From Cognatitamlana sp035818475 (GTDB taxonomy: Bacteria > Bacteroidota > Bacteroidia > Flavobacteriales > Flavobacteriaceae): 64,000 nt of DNA. Below are positions 17,700-27,165 of this stretch, in pieces (the first letter of the stretch is position 1; every line of letters begins with the position of its first letter). Location: the NCBI RefSeq assembly GCF_035818475.1, contig NZ_JAYMGV010000001.1:1240001-1304000 (forward strand), read 5' to 3'. The position numbers and the translations under genes are program-made. The notes under the pieces were generated by a model. It saw only the letters and a program-made list of their open reading frames with translations. It had not been told where the DNA came from and searched no databases.

Positions 17700-19553
17700 C
17701 TATTCTACTGTTACAGATTTTGCAAGATTTCTTGGTTGATCCACATTTTTATCCAACATTACAGCAATATGGTATGAAAGTAGTTGTAGTGGTATGGTTG
17801 TTAAAAGTGGTGACAAAGATTCTAAAGTCTCAGGAACTTCAATCACATGATCGGCTAATTCCTTAACCTGAGTATCCCCTTCTGTAACTATACCAATAAT
17901 TTTTCCTTTTCTGGATTTAATCTCTTGAATATTACTAACCACTTTTTCATAATGTCCTTTTCTGGTAGCTATAACCACAATAGGCATGTTTTCATCAATC
18001 AATGCGATAGGCCCGTGTTTCATTTCAGCAGCCGGGTAACCTTCTGCATGGATATATGAAATTTCTTTTAATTTAAGGGCGCCTTCAAGTGCTACAGGGA
18101 AATTATATCCTCTTCCCAGGTATAGGAAATTACTAACATCTTTATAAACGTCAGAAATGATTTGTATAAGGCTATCAGATTCTAAGGCCTTTTCTACTTT
18201 GTTAGGAATCATTTCTAATTCTAAGAGATGCGTTCTATAATCAGAACTACTAATAGTGCCTTTAGCTCTGGCCAACCTAAGGGCAATTAAGGTTAAAACG
18301 GTTATTTGAGTGGTGAACGCTTTTGTTGAAGCTACTCCTATTTCTGGTCCGGCATGTGTATAGGCACCTGCATCAGACTCTCTGGCAATTGATGACCCTA
18401 CCACATTACAAACTCCAAAAACAAAGGCGCCTTTTGATTTGGCAAGCTTTATTGCAGCCAAAGTATCTGCTGTTTCACCGGATTGAGAAATAGCAATGAG
18501 CACGTCATCTTCTTTAATTACTGGATTTCGGTATCTAAACTCTGAGGCATATTCCACTTCTACCGGAATTCTTGTTAAGTCCTCAAAAATATACTCAGCA
18601 ACCAATCCGGCATGCCATGATGTTCCGCAGGCAACAATAATAATACGATTGGCATTGAGGAATTTTTTCATGTTGTCTTCAACACCGGCCATTTTGATGA
18701 TAGCTTCATTTCTCAGCAACCTACCTCTATATGTATCTGTAATGGCTTTTGGCTGCTCATGAATTTCTTTAAGCATGAAATGATCATAGCCTCCTTTTTC
18801 AATTTGCTCTAAATTAATTTGAAGTTTCTGAACATAAGTATCTACTAAAGAATCATCTTTTATTTTTCTAATTTTTATCCCCTTATGAAATCTGATAATA
18901 GCCATTTCTTCATCTTCTAAGTAAACGGCATCTCTTGTATATTCTAAAAAGGGAGAAGCGTCACTGGCTATGAAAAATTCATCTTCATTTTCACCAATCC
19001 CAATGGCTAATGGACTTCCCAGGCGGGCAACCACAACTTCTTCTGGTTTGTTTTTATCAAAAACGGCAATAGCATAAGCTCCAATAACTTGGTTTAGAGC
19101 AATTTGAACAGCTTTTCCAAGTTTAACATTCTCTTGCTTTTTAACGTCTTCAATCAAATTAACCAATACTTCAGTATCAGTGTCTGATTTAAAGGTATAT
19201 CCTCTGGAGATTAATTCTTGTTTTAAGGATTCATAGTTTTCAATAATACCGTTATGGATAATTACCAGCTCTCCTGAGTTTGAAACGTGCGGATGTGAGT
19301 TAATATCATTCGGAACACCATGCGTGGCCCAACGTGTGTGGCCAATACCAACATTACCGTTTTTTGATATTTCTTGTTCAGATAAAGCTTCTAAATCAGT
19401 TACTTTGCCTTTTGTTTTAGATACTTTGAGATCAGTACCATCAAATAAGGCTATACCGGCACTATCATAACCCCTGTATTCTAATCTTTTAAGTCCTTCT
19501 ATAATAATTGGGTAAGCTTCTCTTGGGCCTAAATATCCTACTATTCCACACAT
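17700..19553 (-). CDS. glmS: Glutamine-fructose-6-phosphate aminotransferase (isomerizing)
   Basis: Makes glucosamine-6-phosphate from fructose-6-phosphate and glutamine, the first committed step to UDP-GlcNAc for peptidoglycan and LPS. It has 617 residues. The N-terminal MCGIVGYLG exposes the catalytic Cys after Met removal. The glutaminase domain runs to ~220, followed by two SIS sugar-isomerase domains (CGTSWHAG, SQSGETADT) and the conserved C-terminus DQPRNLAKSVTVE. No glmS ribozyme-like leader was recognised. It lies 174 bp after the DUF4270-like gene. Confidence 0.98.
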   Translation of the reverse strand: MCGIVGYLGPREAYPIIIEGLKRLEYRGYDSAGIALFDGTDLKVSKTKGKVTDLEALSEQEISKNGNVGIGHTRWATHGVPNDINSHPHVSNSGELVIIHNGIIENYESLKQELISRGYTFKSDTDTEVLVNLIEDVKKQENVKLGKAVQIALNQVIGAYAIAVFDKNKPEEVVVARLGSPLAIGIGENEDEFFIASDASPFLEYTRDAVYLEDEEMAIIRFHKGIKIRKIKDDSLVDTYVQKLQINLEQIEKGGYDHFMLKEIHEQPKAITDTYRGRLLRNEAIIKMAGVEDNMKKFLNANRIIIVACGTSWHAGLVAEYIFEDLTRIPVEVEYASEFRYRNPVIKEDDVLIAISQSGETADTLAAIKLAKSKGAFVFGVCNVVGSSIARESDAGAYTHAGPEIGVASTKAFTTQITVLTLIALRLARAKGTISSSDYRTHLLELEMIPNKVEKALESDSLIQIISDVYKDVSNFLYLGRGYNFPVALEGALKLKEISYIHAEGYPAAEMKHGPIALIDENMPIVVIATRKGHYEKVVSNIQEIKSRKGKIIGIVTEGDTQVKELADHVIEVPETLESLSPLLTTIPLQLLSYHIAVMLDKNVDQPRNLAKSVTVE

Positions 19554-19727
19554 AGTTTTTAATTGGGTTAATGGGGTTTGAAATTCAGAACAAATATGTA
19601 AAATAAATGTTAATGAATATCAATTATTATGTGAATTTATTGTTTTATACGATGAAATTCATATTCCAACGAAATAAAAACTATTATTATTATCTATAGT
19701 GTTTAAATTCAAATAGTTAATATGTTT

Positions 19728-21398
19728 TTACTTAGGCTCGGTAAAAAATATTTTTAATTTTAGTCTTTTGTCTGCTGGAGCAGCTTCATTACTTCCGTAT
19801 AATATAGTCCCTCTGGGAGATAAAACTGCTGCTGCAGGTACTGCAGTAACCTCATCACCGCTTTCTAAAATTTCAGCATGATCTGTATAATTTACGTTGG
19901 TGGATAATGCTAAACCTATTTTAGTATTAGTAGAATCACTTTGTAAAATATTATTCAAATGTTCTGTTAGGCGTATTTTATATTTTCCTTGGTCATTTCT
20001 TTGACCTAGACTAATAACTTTTGAATTAATAAGCGATGTAGTACTTCCGGTTGGATCTATAATATAATCAATTGTAGAAGCATTATTTTTAATATCATAG
20101 GCGTAAATACGATCATATTTATGATAATCTGGATCTCCACCGGTTTCAATATCCTCATCTTCGTAGATGGCTAAATGGGCTTCGTTGATTAAGCGTTTCA
20201 AGAGAAACCTTTGAGTAATTGGATCTTTAATAGGATCTCCGTTTTCATCAAGTTGCCTGTAGGTGTTTTTAAAACAATCAAGGGCACTAGTATCCACGTT
20301 GCCGTCACCATCACAATCTACCATACCGCTAAACAAATCTACTACAGCCATAGAGCCTTGCGTGCCTTTTAAGTACAATGTGGCGTCACCCAGATCTTTA
20401 TCACCGTCTTCTAATGTGACATCGTAATTATTAATAAAGGTATTTAATCTGTTACCGGCAAAATTAAATGTATAAGTTGACTGTGTTCTTGAATCGGTTG
20501 GCCCTTTAGTGTAAGTGATAGTGATGTTAGCATTTGTTGCAGCCAAATTCAATAAAATCATGGTACCATCAGTTGTAATGCTTTCAGCCTTAAAATAAAG
20601 TCCTCTGAAATAATTTCTAAAATTATTGGCATTGCTTAAAACGGGGTCTCCTTCTTTATCCAATATGGCGGTCTTCCAAAAGTCATTGTCCAGAGCTTCT
20701 CTAAAGGCTGGTTCAGATCTGGTAGTAACAGCATCATCACCTTCTCCGGTAGTTATGACTATAGGGTCATTACTTGGAATGAAATCAATGTCTTCATAAA
20801 TTGGTGTGATTTCATCTACTATGTGCTCATCAAAACGTATTACGCTAGTACCGTTAAGTGCTGTATTTTCATTACTATTGGCATTAGAATAGTAGTTTTG
20901 CACAGTATTTCCACCTCCATTGGGATCAAAATCTCTTAGAAAATAATTGCTTTGATAGATAGTTAATTTAATAGGTAATTCAGGATTTCCGTATAAAGAA
21001 TCTAATTTATAGGTAGGATTACCGTCATCGTCAATTCCGTTTATTGTACTAAAATAAGGAATGTTTATTATAACCTCATCAATTACCGGGTCTTCTCCAA
21101 AATCAGGATTAAATGCTGTAGGTGTTATTTGGGTTATAATACTGGATTTGGTTTGCCCATATGCCGGATCGTTATAAACCCCTAACAAACTTGTGTTTAA
21201 AGTGTTTACTTGTAGGGAGTCTAGCTTTTTATTATAAGCAGCGATCGGGAAAATGGTGTCTTTAGTAATAAAGTTAGCATTATCTCCTCCCAATACATCA
21301 CTTTCTATGACGTTGAATTCTTTATCACAAGCAATACATAATGAAATGATTAGAAGAAAAGCAACGGGAAATTTAAGGGCTTTAATTGTCTTTTTCAT
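19728..21398 (-). CDS. DUF4270-like lipoprotein
   Basis: Predicted outer-membrane lipoprotein of 556 residues, function unknown. The signal peptide ends CIAC with the anchor at C24, followed by DKEF. The mature protein is rich in beta-strand, Asp and Asn, with repeated segments such as DEVIINIPYF and IGLALSTNVNYTD, as in proteins labelled DUF4270 in Flavobacteriia (assignment from pattern and position). It is 21 bp downstream of the glycogen-synthase-like gene, so the two are likely co-transcribed, with glmS next. Confidence 0.8.
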   Translation of the reverse strand: MKKTIKALKFPVAFLLIISLCIACDKEFNVIESDVLGGDNANFITKDTIFPIAAYNKKLDSLQVNTLNTSLLGVYNDPAYGQTKSSIITQITPTAFNPDFGEDPVIDEVIINIPYFSTINGIDDDGNPTYKLDSLYGNPELPIKLTIYQSNYFLRDFDPNGGGNTVQNYYSNANSNENTALNGTSVIRFDEHIVDEITPIYEDIDFIPSNDPIVITTGEGDDAVTTRSEPAFREALDNDFWKTAILDKEGDPVLSNANNFRNYFRGLYFKAESITTDGTMILLNLAATNANITITYTKGPTDSRTQSTYTFNFAGNRLNTFINNYDVTLEDGDKDLGDATLYLKGTQGSMAVVDLFSGMVDCDGDGNVDTSALDCFKNTYRQLDENGDPIKDPITQRFLLKRLINEAHLAIYEDEDIETGGDPDYHKYDRIYAYDIKNNASTIDYIIDPTGSTTSLINSKVISLGQRNDQGKYKIRLTEHLNNILQSDSTNTKIGLALSTNVNYTDHAEILESGDEVTAVPAAAVLSPRGTILYGSNEAAPADKRLKLKIFFTEPK

Positions 21399-21419
21399 AT
21401 ATCTGAAACGAATAATAGT

Positions 21420-22229
21420 TTAGCTTAAAACGGTATTGTTGAAAAATGTTGTGTAAGCTTCACCAAATTCATCTTTACTTTTATATTCTAAAATAGGTTT
21501 TTCTGATGATTTTAAATAAGCGTCTAAATCTTCAGGAATAGTTTCAGAACCAACTATTAATGCATCAGAGTAATCAATAGCAACCTTCATTAAGTTTGAG
21601 TATGAGGGCTCTTCTAAAGATTTAATAGCGCCTTCATCAATATTGTCAAACTTGATTTTATTAACCATGTCTTTATTCAACGTGTTATTAAAGCTTTGGT
21701 TGTATACGGATGTTACAATTTTACTTTCATTAAATAAAGGTTCGTCTTTGTAATATTCTTTAAGATATAAAGGCAATAAAGAAGCCAGCCATCCGTGAAC
21801 ATGGATAATATCAGGAGCCCAATTTAACTTTTTAACAGTTTCAATAACACCTTTGGCAAAGAAAATAGCACGCTCGTCATTATCATCAAATAATTTCCCG
21901 GCCTCATCAGTTAAGGTTGCTTTTCTTTTGAAATATTCATCATTATCAATAAAATAAACCTGAATACGTTCTTTAGGAATTGAAGCAACTTTAATGATAA
22001 GGGGCATATCCAAGTCATTTATAACTAAGTTTATACCGGATAATCTTATAACTTCGTGTAACTGATGCCTTCTTTCATTAATATTGCCATACCTTGGCAT
22101 AAAGATTCTTATTTGCCCGCCTTGTTGATTCACCATTCTTGGAGCTTCAAAAGACATGGAAGAAATTTCGGTTTCAGGTAAATAGGGCACTACTTCAGAT
22201 GATACATATAATATCCTCTTATCTTTCAT
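21420..22229 (-). CDS. Glycosyltransferase-5 (glycogen synthase-like) N-domain protein, probably not an active synthase
   Basis: Encodes 269 residues resembling only the N-terminal Rossmann domain of glycogen/starch synthase (ILYVSSEVVPY, IRIFMPRYG, DIIHVHGWLASLLPLYL). Genuine GlgA is ~475 residues and has a second domain plus the ADP-glucose-binding KTGGL motif near residue 15. Here that position reads PETEI (18-22) and the second domain is missing. Homologues in flavobacteria are usually named glycogen/starch synthase, but activity is doubtful. It is divergent from panC and upstream of the DUF4270-like lipoprotein gene. Confidence 0.85.
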   Translation of the reverse strand: MKDKRILYVSSEVVPYLPETEISSMSFEAPRMVNQQGGQIRIFMPRYGNINERRHQLHEVIRLSGINLVINDLDMPLIIKVASIPKERIQVYFIDNDEYFKRKATLTDEAGKLFDDNDERAIFFAKGVIETVKKLNWAPDIIHVHGWLASLLPLYLKEYYKDEPLFNESKIVTSVYNQSFNNTLNKDMVNKIKFDNIDEGAIKSLEEPSYSNLMKVAIDYSDALIVGSETIPEDLDAYLKSSEKPILEYKSKDEFGEAYTTFFNNTVLS

Positions 22230-22342
22230 ATAATAGTTTTTGTTGACTTAAAAATACCTTATTATAAAGGTTCTGCTTTTGATTGTTGAAAATAAAAAAC
22301 ACGCAAAAATACAAAAATTTATGCAAATTGCCTGTAAAATCT

Positions 22343-22350
22343 TAAGTTTG
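22343..22350 (+). promoter_or_regulatory. panC promoter, -7 element TAAGTTTG
   Basis: Exact TAnnTTTG match 24 bp before the panC GTG start. The -33 element is weak. Confidence 0.55.
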
Positions 22351-22374
22351 CACGCGTTAATTTTATATTAAATT

Positions 22375-23226
22375 GTGGAAGTTTATTCAGAAAAACATCA
22401 AATTGCAGTAGCAATTAATGGATTTAAAGCAAAAAAACAAACCATTGGGCTGGTTCCTACTATGGGGGCATTGCATGAAGGTCATTTACAATTGGTTAAA
22501 AAAGCACTATCTCAAAATGATAAAGCAGTTGTAAGTATTTTTGTGAATCCTACACAGTTTGATAATAAAAATGATTTAAAAAAGTATCCCAGAACTTTAA
22601 ATCAGGATGTTACGTTGTTAAAAACCATAAGTCAAGATCGTATTTTGGTTTATGCGCCTACCGTTGAAGATATGTATGGAGGAAAAACCGTTTCAGAAAA
22701 GTTTGATTTTGATGGCTTAGAGTTTGAAATGGAAGGTAGATTTAGAGTAGGACATTTTGACGGTGTTGGTACCATAGTCAAACGGTTTTTTGACATTATA
22801 AAACCGCATAAAGCTTATTTTGGTGAGAAAGATTTTCAACAATTAGCGATCATTAAAAAACTTGTTGAAAAATACAAAATCCCAGTAAATATAGTAGGTT
22901 GCAAAATACATCGTGAAGTAAATGGTTTGGCAATGAGTTCACGAAATACAAGACTGAAGCCAGAATACAAAAAAGCAGCTCCTTTTATTTATGAAATACT
23001 AAAATCTGCCAAAGACCAATTTGGCACAAAAAGTGCTGGTAAAGTAATGGAATGGGTTGAAAAAGAGTTTTCTAGACATGATTTGTTGGAGTTGGAATAC
23101 TTTCTTGTTGCAGATGTTGAAACCTTAAAACCAGTAAAGCGAAAATCAAATAAAAAAATATATAGGGCATTTATTGCTGTATATGCTGGAGATATTAGAC
23201 TGATTGATAATATCGCATTAAATTAA
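22375..23226 (+). CDS. panC: Pantothenate synthetase (pantoate-beta-alanine ligase)
   Basis: Joins pantoate and beta-alanine with ATP, the last step of vitamin B5 synthesis. It has 283 residues. The ATP-binding PTMGALHEGH lies at ~28-37, followed by VSIFVNPTQF, KPHKAYFGEKDFQQ and the KMSKS-like AMSSRN. The start is GTG at 22375; no upstream in-frame ATG is available. panD follows 13 bp later and supplies its beta-alanine substrate. Confidence 0.97.
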   Translation: MEVYSEKHQIAVAINGFKAKKQTIGLVPTMGALHEGHLQLVKKALSQNDKAVVSIFVNPTQFDNKNDLKKYPRTLNQDVTLLKTISQDRILVYAPTVEDMYGGKTVSEKFDFDGLEFEMEGRFRVGHFDGVGTIVKRFFDIIKPHKAYFGEKDFQQLAIIKKLVEKYKIPVNIVGCKIHREVNGLAMSSRNTRLKPEYKKAAPFIYEILKSAKDQFGTKSAGKVMEWVEKEFSRHDLLELEYFLVADVETLKPVKRKSNKKIYRAFIAVYAGDIRLIDNIALN

Positions 23227-23235
23227 TTATCTTTG
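23204..23235 (+). promoter_or_regulatory. panD promoter inside the panC 3' end (TTG-N21-TATCTTTG)
   Basis: A -33 TTG (23204-23206) and an exact -7 TATCTTTG (23228-23235) are 21 bp apart, as in published Flavobacterium promoters. The panD ATG is only 4 bp past the -7 box, so the transcript may have no leader. Confidence 0.6.
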
Positions 23236-23239
23236 CCGC

Positions 23240-23590
23240 ATGCAAATTCAAGTTGTAAAATCTAAGATTCATAGAGTTAAATGCACGGGTGCAGAACTCA
23301 ATTATATAGGCAGTATTACTATTGACGAAGACTTAATGGACGCTGCTAACATTATACAGGGTGAAAAAGTTCAAATTGTAAATAATGACAATGGCGAACG
23401 ATTAGAGACCTATTGTATTCCAGGGCCACGTCATAGTGGAGAAATAACCTTAAATGGAGCTGCTGCCAGAAAAGTTTCGGTGGGAGATACATTAATACTA
23501 ATTACTTATGCTTTTATGGGTGTTGAAGAAGCAAAGGTGTTTAAACCTTCATTGGTCTTTCCTGATGAAGCTACAAACTTATTAAAGTAG
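23240..23590 (+). CDS. panD: Aspartate 1-decarboxylase
   Basis: Pyruvoyl enzyme that makes beta-alanine from aspartate for pantothenate synthesis. It has 116 residues. The self-cleavage site is Gly24-Ser25 in YIGSITID, and Ser25 becomes the pyruvoyl group. Conserved NGAAARKVSVGD and a C-terminal FPDEATN-type tail are present. It can be read through from panC but also has its own strong promoter match. Confidence 0.97.
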   Translation: MQIQVVKSKIHRVKCTGAELNYIGSITIDEDLMDAANIIQGEKVQIVNNDNGERLETYCIPGPRHSGEITLNGAAARKVSVGDTLILITYAFMGVEEAKVFKPSLVFPDEATNLLK

Positions 23591-23594
23591 GCTT

Positions 23595-24554
23595 TTGGAT
23601 AAAAAGTTAAAAAATATAATCAAAATTACACTCCCATTATTACTGGGAGTTTTTTTAGTTTGGTATTCATTATCTAAGGTATCCATTAGCGAGTTGCTGG
23701 TATATGCAAAACATGCAGATTATAAGTGGATTGTATTAGGGATGTTTTTAGGTTTTTTAAGTCATTTGTCTCGAGCTTACCGTTGGCGATTTCAATTAGA
23801 GCCTATGGGTTATAAAGTGAAATTTGCTAATAGTATGATGGCTGTTTTTGCAACCTATTTAATTAATTACACCATTCCAAGAGCAGGAGAAGTGGCCAGA
23901 GCATCAATTCTTACAAATTACGAAGATGTTCCTTTTGAGAAAGGTTTTGGAACCATAGTTGCCGAACGTATAGCAGATATGCTTGTTATGCTGGGAATTA
24001 TTGCGATTACACTTTTTTTGCAATTTGACTTTATCTATGGTTTTTTAATGGAAAGATTTAACCCAACCAAAATAATAATTGCCATTATTGGTATGGGGCT
24101 AATACTATTCCTTTTTACTAGGTTTATAAAAAAAAGCCAATCTAAATTCGCATTAAAACTTAAGTCTTTTATAAATGGTTTAATAGAGGGAGCACTTAGT
24201 ATCTTTAAAATGAAAAAAAAGTGGGCCTTTATTTTTCATACCCTATTTATTTGGGGTATGTACGTACTGATGTTTTATGTCACCTCGTTTTCTATAAATG
24301 AGCTTGAAGGCATTTCTGCAGGAGCCATTTTAATAGGTTTTATCTCTGCAAGTTTTAGCATTGCAGCTACAAATGGAGGAATTGGATCTTATCCTCTGGC
24401 TATTTATGCCGCATTTTCAATTTTTGGAATCCCGGAAGAGCCCAGTATTGCTTTTGGCTGGATTATGTGGGCATCACAAACACTAATGATTATTATTTTT
24501 GGCGGACTGTCATTAATTTATTTGCCAATTTATAATAGGAAAAAAAAGGCGTAA
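23595..24554 (+). CDS. Lysylphosphatidylglycerol synthase TM-domain-like (flippase-fold) membrane protein
   Basis: Polytopic inner-membrane protein of 319 residues with about eight hydrophobic segments and the family signatures SHLSRAYRWR, YLINYTIPRAGEVARA and ATNGGIGSYPLA. This is the membrane (flippase-like) half of MprF-type proteins; the catalytic lysyl-transferase half is absent, so lipid aminoacylation is not expected. The start is TTG at 23595, because the next in-frame Met (~residue 50) would delete the first membrane segment. It is 4 bp after panD, so it belongs to that operon. Confidence 0.85.
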   Translation: MDKKLKNIIKITLPLLLGVFLVWYSLSKVSISELLVYAKHADYKWIVLGMFLGFLSHLSRAYRWRFQLEPMGYKVKFANSMMAVFATYLINYTIPRAGEVARASILTNYEDVPFEKGFGTIVAERIADMLVMLGIIAITLFLQFDFIYGFLMERFNPTKIIIAIIGMGLILFLFTRFIKKSQSKFALKLKSFINGLIEGALSIFKMKKKWAFIFHTLFIWGMYVLMFYVTSFSINELEGISAGAILIGFISASFSIAATNGGIGSYPLAIYAAFSIFGIPEEPSIAFGWIMWASQTLMIIIFGGLSLIYLPIYNRKKKA

Positions 24555-24658
24555 ATTATTTTGTAGCCAAGGTGTTTGTAGCTTGCTAAAACTTTGCTTT
24601 TTATCTCTCCGTTTATTTATTACCTTGCCATTATCAAATCATAAAACACTTGTCTGAT

Positions 24659-25807
24659 ATGAAGTCTTTATTTTCTGTTTTATTTCTGGTAATAGCCATA
24701 CATTTTAGTACAGCTCAGATTACATATAAAAGCATTCAATCTGCAAAATTAGGTGAAGAGCGCCAAATTAAAATACAATTACCAAGAGGTTATGAAAAAA
24801 ATGAAGATAAAACGTATCCCTTATTTATTGTTCTGGATGGCGATTATATGTTTGAAGCTGTTGCTGGTAATGTAGATTACTATTCTTATTGGGAGGACAT
24901 GCCGGAAGCCATTGTTGTAGGAGTGAATCAATTGGATAAAAGGTATGATGACTGTATGTATTCAGAGCAAAATTCTCTACCAATAGAAGCCGGCGCTAAT
25001 TTCTTTGAGTTTATAGGCATGGAGTTGGTTCCGTATATAGAGAAGACTTATAGAGCGGGAAGTTTCCGGGTTGCAGTGGGACATGGCGAAACAGCCAATT
25101 TTATTAATTATTATTTATTAAAGCCAAACCCATTATTTCAAAGTTATATAGTTATTAGCCCTGAATTAGCGCCCGGTATGATTGATTATGTTCCGGAAGT
25201 GCTTGGTAAAGCCCAATCTAAAATATTTTATTATTTAGCAAATACAACCAGTGACAACAAATCATTAATAGGAATGACAAAAGCCCTGAATACTGATATT
25301 TCTGCTATTGAAAACGAAAATCTGGTTTATGATTTTGATAGTTTTGATGGGCCTTCTCATTATTCGGTGCCTGCACATGCTATCCCGAGTGCCATTGAAG
25401 GGATATTTCAAGTTTTTCAACCTATTTCAAAGAAAGAATACAAGGAAACTATTTTAGAATTAGAGATATCACCGGTAGTATACCTTCAGGAAAAATATCA
25501 GGCTATAAGCGATTTGTTTGGAATTGAAAAACAGATTTTAATTAATGATTTTAAAGCTATTTCTGCTGCTATAGAAAAAAGCGAAACCTATGAGTATTAT
25601 GAAGCGCTAGGTAAAATGGCTAGAAAAGCCTATCCGGATACGTTGTTAGGGGGCTATTATTTAGGACGCTTTTATGAAGAAACCGGAGAACCTAAAAGAG
25701 CTATGCGTACCTACCAAACAGCTTATACTTTAAATGAAATTGCAGGTATTACAAAAGATGAAGTTCTTGACCGTGCCGATTTAATTAAACAAGATTTTGG
25801 GTATTAA
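24659..25807 (+). CDS. Secreted alpha/beta-hydrolase-fold protein with C-terminal TPR-like region; nucleophile Ser absent
   Basis: Encodes 382 residues from ATG 24659, with a clear signal peptide ending STAQ. The first ~260 residues follow the esterase-D/IroE-like fold (YPLFIVLDGDYMF, EAIVVGVNQ). The nucleophile elbow, normally GHSxG, reads GHGET (residues 141-145), so the catalytic serine is glycine 143. A candidate His lies in SHYSVP. Residues ~300-382 look like a TPR helix pair (YEETGEPKRAMRTYQTAY). It overlaps the radA start by 1 bp, indicating translational coupling. It may be a pseudo-enzyme or may use other chemistry. Confidence 0.8.
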   Translation: MKSLFSVLFLVIAIHFSTAQITYKSIQSAKLGEERQIKIQLPRGYEKNEDKTYPLFIVLDGDYMFEAVAGNVDYYSYWEDMPEAIVVGVNQLDKRYDDCMYSEQNSLPIEAGANFFEFIGMELVPYIEKTYRAGSFRVAVGHGETANFINYYLLKPNPLFQSYIVISPELAPGMIDYVPEVLGKAQSKIFYYLANTTSDNKSLIGMTKALNTDISAIENENLVYDFDSFDGPSHYSVPAHAIPSAIEGIFQVFQPISKKEYKETILELEISPVVYLQEKYQAISDLFGIEKQILINDFKAISAAIEKSETYEYYEALGKMARKAYPDTLLGGYYLGRFYEETGEPKRAMRTYQTAYTLNEIAGITKDEVLDRADLIKQDFGY

Positions 25808-27165
25808 TGGCAAAGCTAAAGACAACGTTTTTTTGTCAGAACTGCGGAAATCAATATGCTAAGTGGCAAGGACAATGTAATGCTTGTAAAGCCTGGAATA
25901 CTATTGTTGAAGAGCTTGTTCAAAAACCTGAAAAGAGTGATTGGAAAACGCCATCATCAACTGTAAAAAGAGCAGCAACACCACTATTAGTTAATGAGAT
26001 TGACACCTCTAAAGAACCACGTTTAGATACGCATGATTCTGAATTAAATAGAGTTTTAGGGGGAGGTATTGTACCTGGATCCTTAACGCTTTTAGGGGGT
26101 GAGCCCGGAATTGGAAAGAGCACATTATTACTTCAAATTTCATTGAAGCTTCCGTATAGAACGCTGTATGTTTCAGGCGAAGAAAGTCAGAAGCAAATAA
26201 AAATGCGCGCTGAACGGATTAGTTCAAAAAAGAGCAATTGTTATATTTTAACCGAAACAAAAACTCAAAATATATTTAAACAAATAGAGGTTTTAGAGCC
26301 AGATGTTGTTATTATTGACTCCATTCAAACCCTGCATAGTGATTATATTGAATCTTCTTCCGGAAGCATTTCGCAAATAAAAGAATGTACTACAGAGCTT
26401 ATTAAGTTTGCTAAAGAAACGGCAACCCCGGTATTGTTGATAGGGCATATTACAAAAGACGGACATATTGCAGGACCTAAAATTTTAGAGCATATGGTTG
26501 ATACGGTCTTGCAGTTTGAAGGCGACCGTAATCATGTATTTAGAATATTAAGAGCGCATAAAAACCGTTTTGGATCTACCAATGAGTTGGGAATTTATGA
26601 AATGCAGGGCTCCGGTTTACGTGAAGTTTCCAATCCTTCAGAAATCCTGATCTCTAAAAAAGATGAAGAATTGTCAGGAAATGCCATCGCTGCAACTTTA
26701 GAAGGGATGCGTCCGTTAATGATTGAAGTCCAGGCCTTAGTTAGCACTGCAGTTTATGGAACACCACAACGAAGTGCTACAGGGTTTAATGCCAAACGCT
26801 TGAATATGCTCCTTGCTGTTTTAGAAAAAAGGGCAGGCTTTAGATTAGGAGCAAAAGATGTTTTTTTAAATATAACAGGGGGGATTACTGTAGATGATCC
26901 GGCAATAGACCTGGCAGTTGTAGCCTCCATTTTATCATCAAATGAAGATGTGTCTTTACAAAAAGATTTTTGTTTTGCTGCAGAGGTAGGGCTTTCGGGT
27001 GAAATCCGACCTATTCAACGTGTCGAGCAACGTATTATTGAAGCCGAAAAATTGGGATTTTCAACCATTTTTGTGTCTAAATACAATAAAATTTCACTTA
27101 AAAATACATCAATTAAGATCCAGTTGATCTCAAAAATTGAAGATCTGGTTGGTTTTATTGTTTAA
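25807..27165 (+). CDS. radA: DNA repair protein RadA
   Basis: RecA-like DnaB-type helicase that promotes branch migration in recombination. It has 452 residues. The N-terminal zinc finger uses C10, C13, C24 and C27. The Walker A GGEPGIGKST lies at ~97-106, the family-specific KNRFG near 252, and the C-terminal Lon-protease-like domain follows. The start ATG overlaps the preceding stop (TAATG). No terminator was seen in the 288 bp that follow, which are AT-rich with poly-A/T tracts. Confidence 0.97.
   Translation: MAKLKTTFFCQNCGNQYAKWQGQCNACKAWNTIVEELVQKPEKSDWKTPSSTVKRAATPLLVNEIDTSKEPRLDTHDSELNRVLGGGIVPGSLTLLGGEPGIGKSTLLLQISLKLPYRTLYVSGEESQKQIKMRAERISSKKSNCYILTETKTQNIFKQIEVLEPDVVIIDSIQTLHSDYIESSSGSISQIKECTTELIKFAKETATPVLLIGHITKDGHIAGPKILEHMVDTVLQFEGDRNHVFRILRAHKNRFGSTNELGIYEMQGSGLREVSNPSEILISKKDEELSGNAIAATLEGMRPLMIEVQALVSTAVYGTPQRSATGFNAKRLNMLLAVLEKRAGFRLGAKDVFLNITGGITVDDPAIDLAVVASILSSNEDVSLQKDFCFAAEVGLSGEIRPIQRVEQRIIEAEKLGFSTIFVSKYNKISLKNTSIKIQLISKIEDLVGFIV

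Noticed and set aside
19554..19727. glmS ribozyme or other riboswitch upstream of glmS
   Set aside because: The 174-bp spacer is AT-rich and I could find no conserved ribozyme core or pairing; glmS ribozymes are characteristic of Firmicutes.
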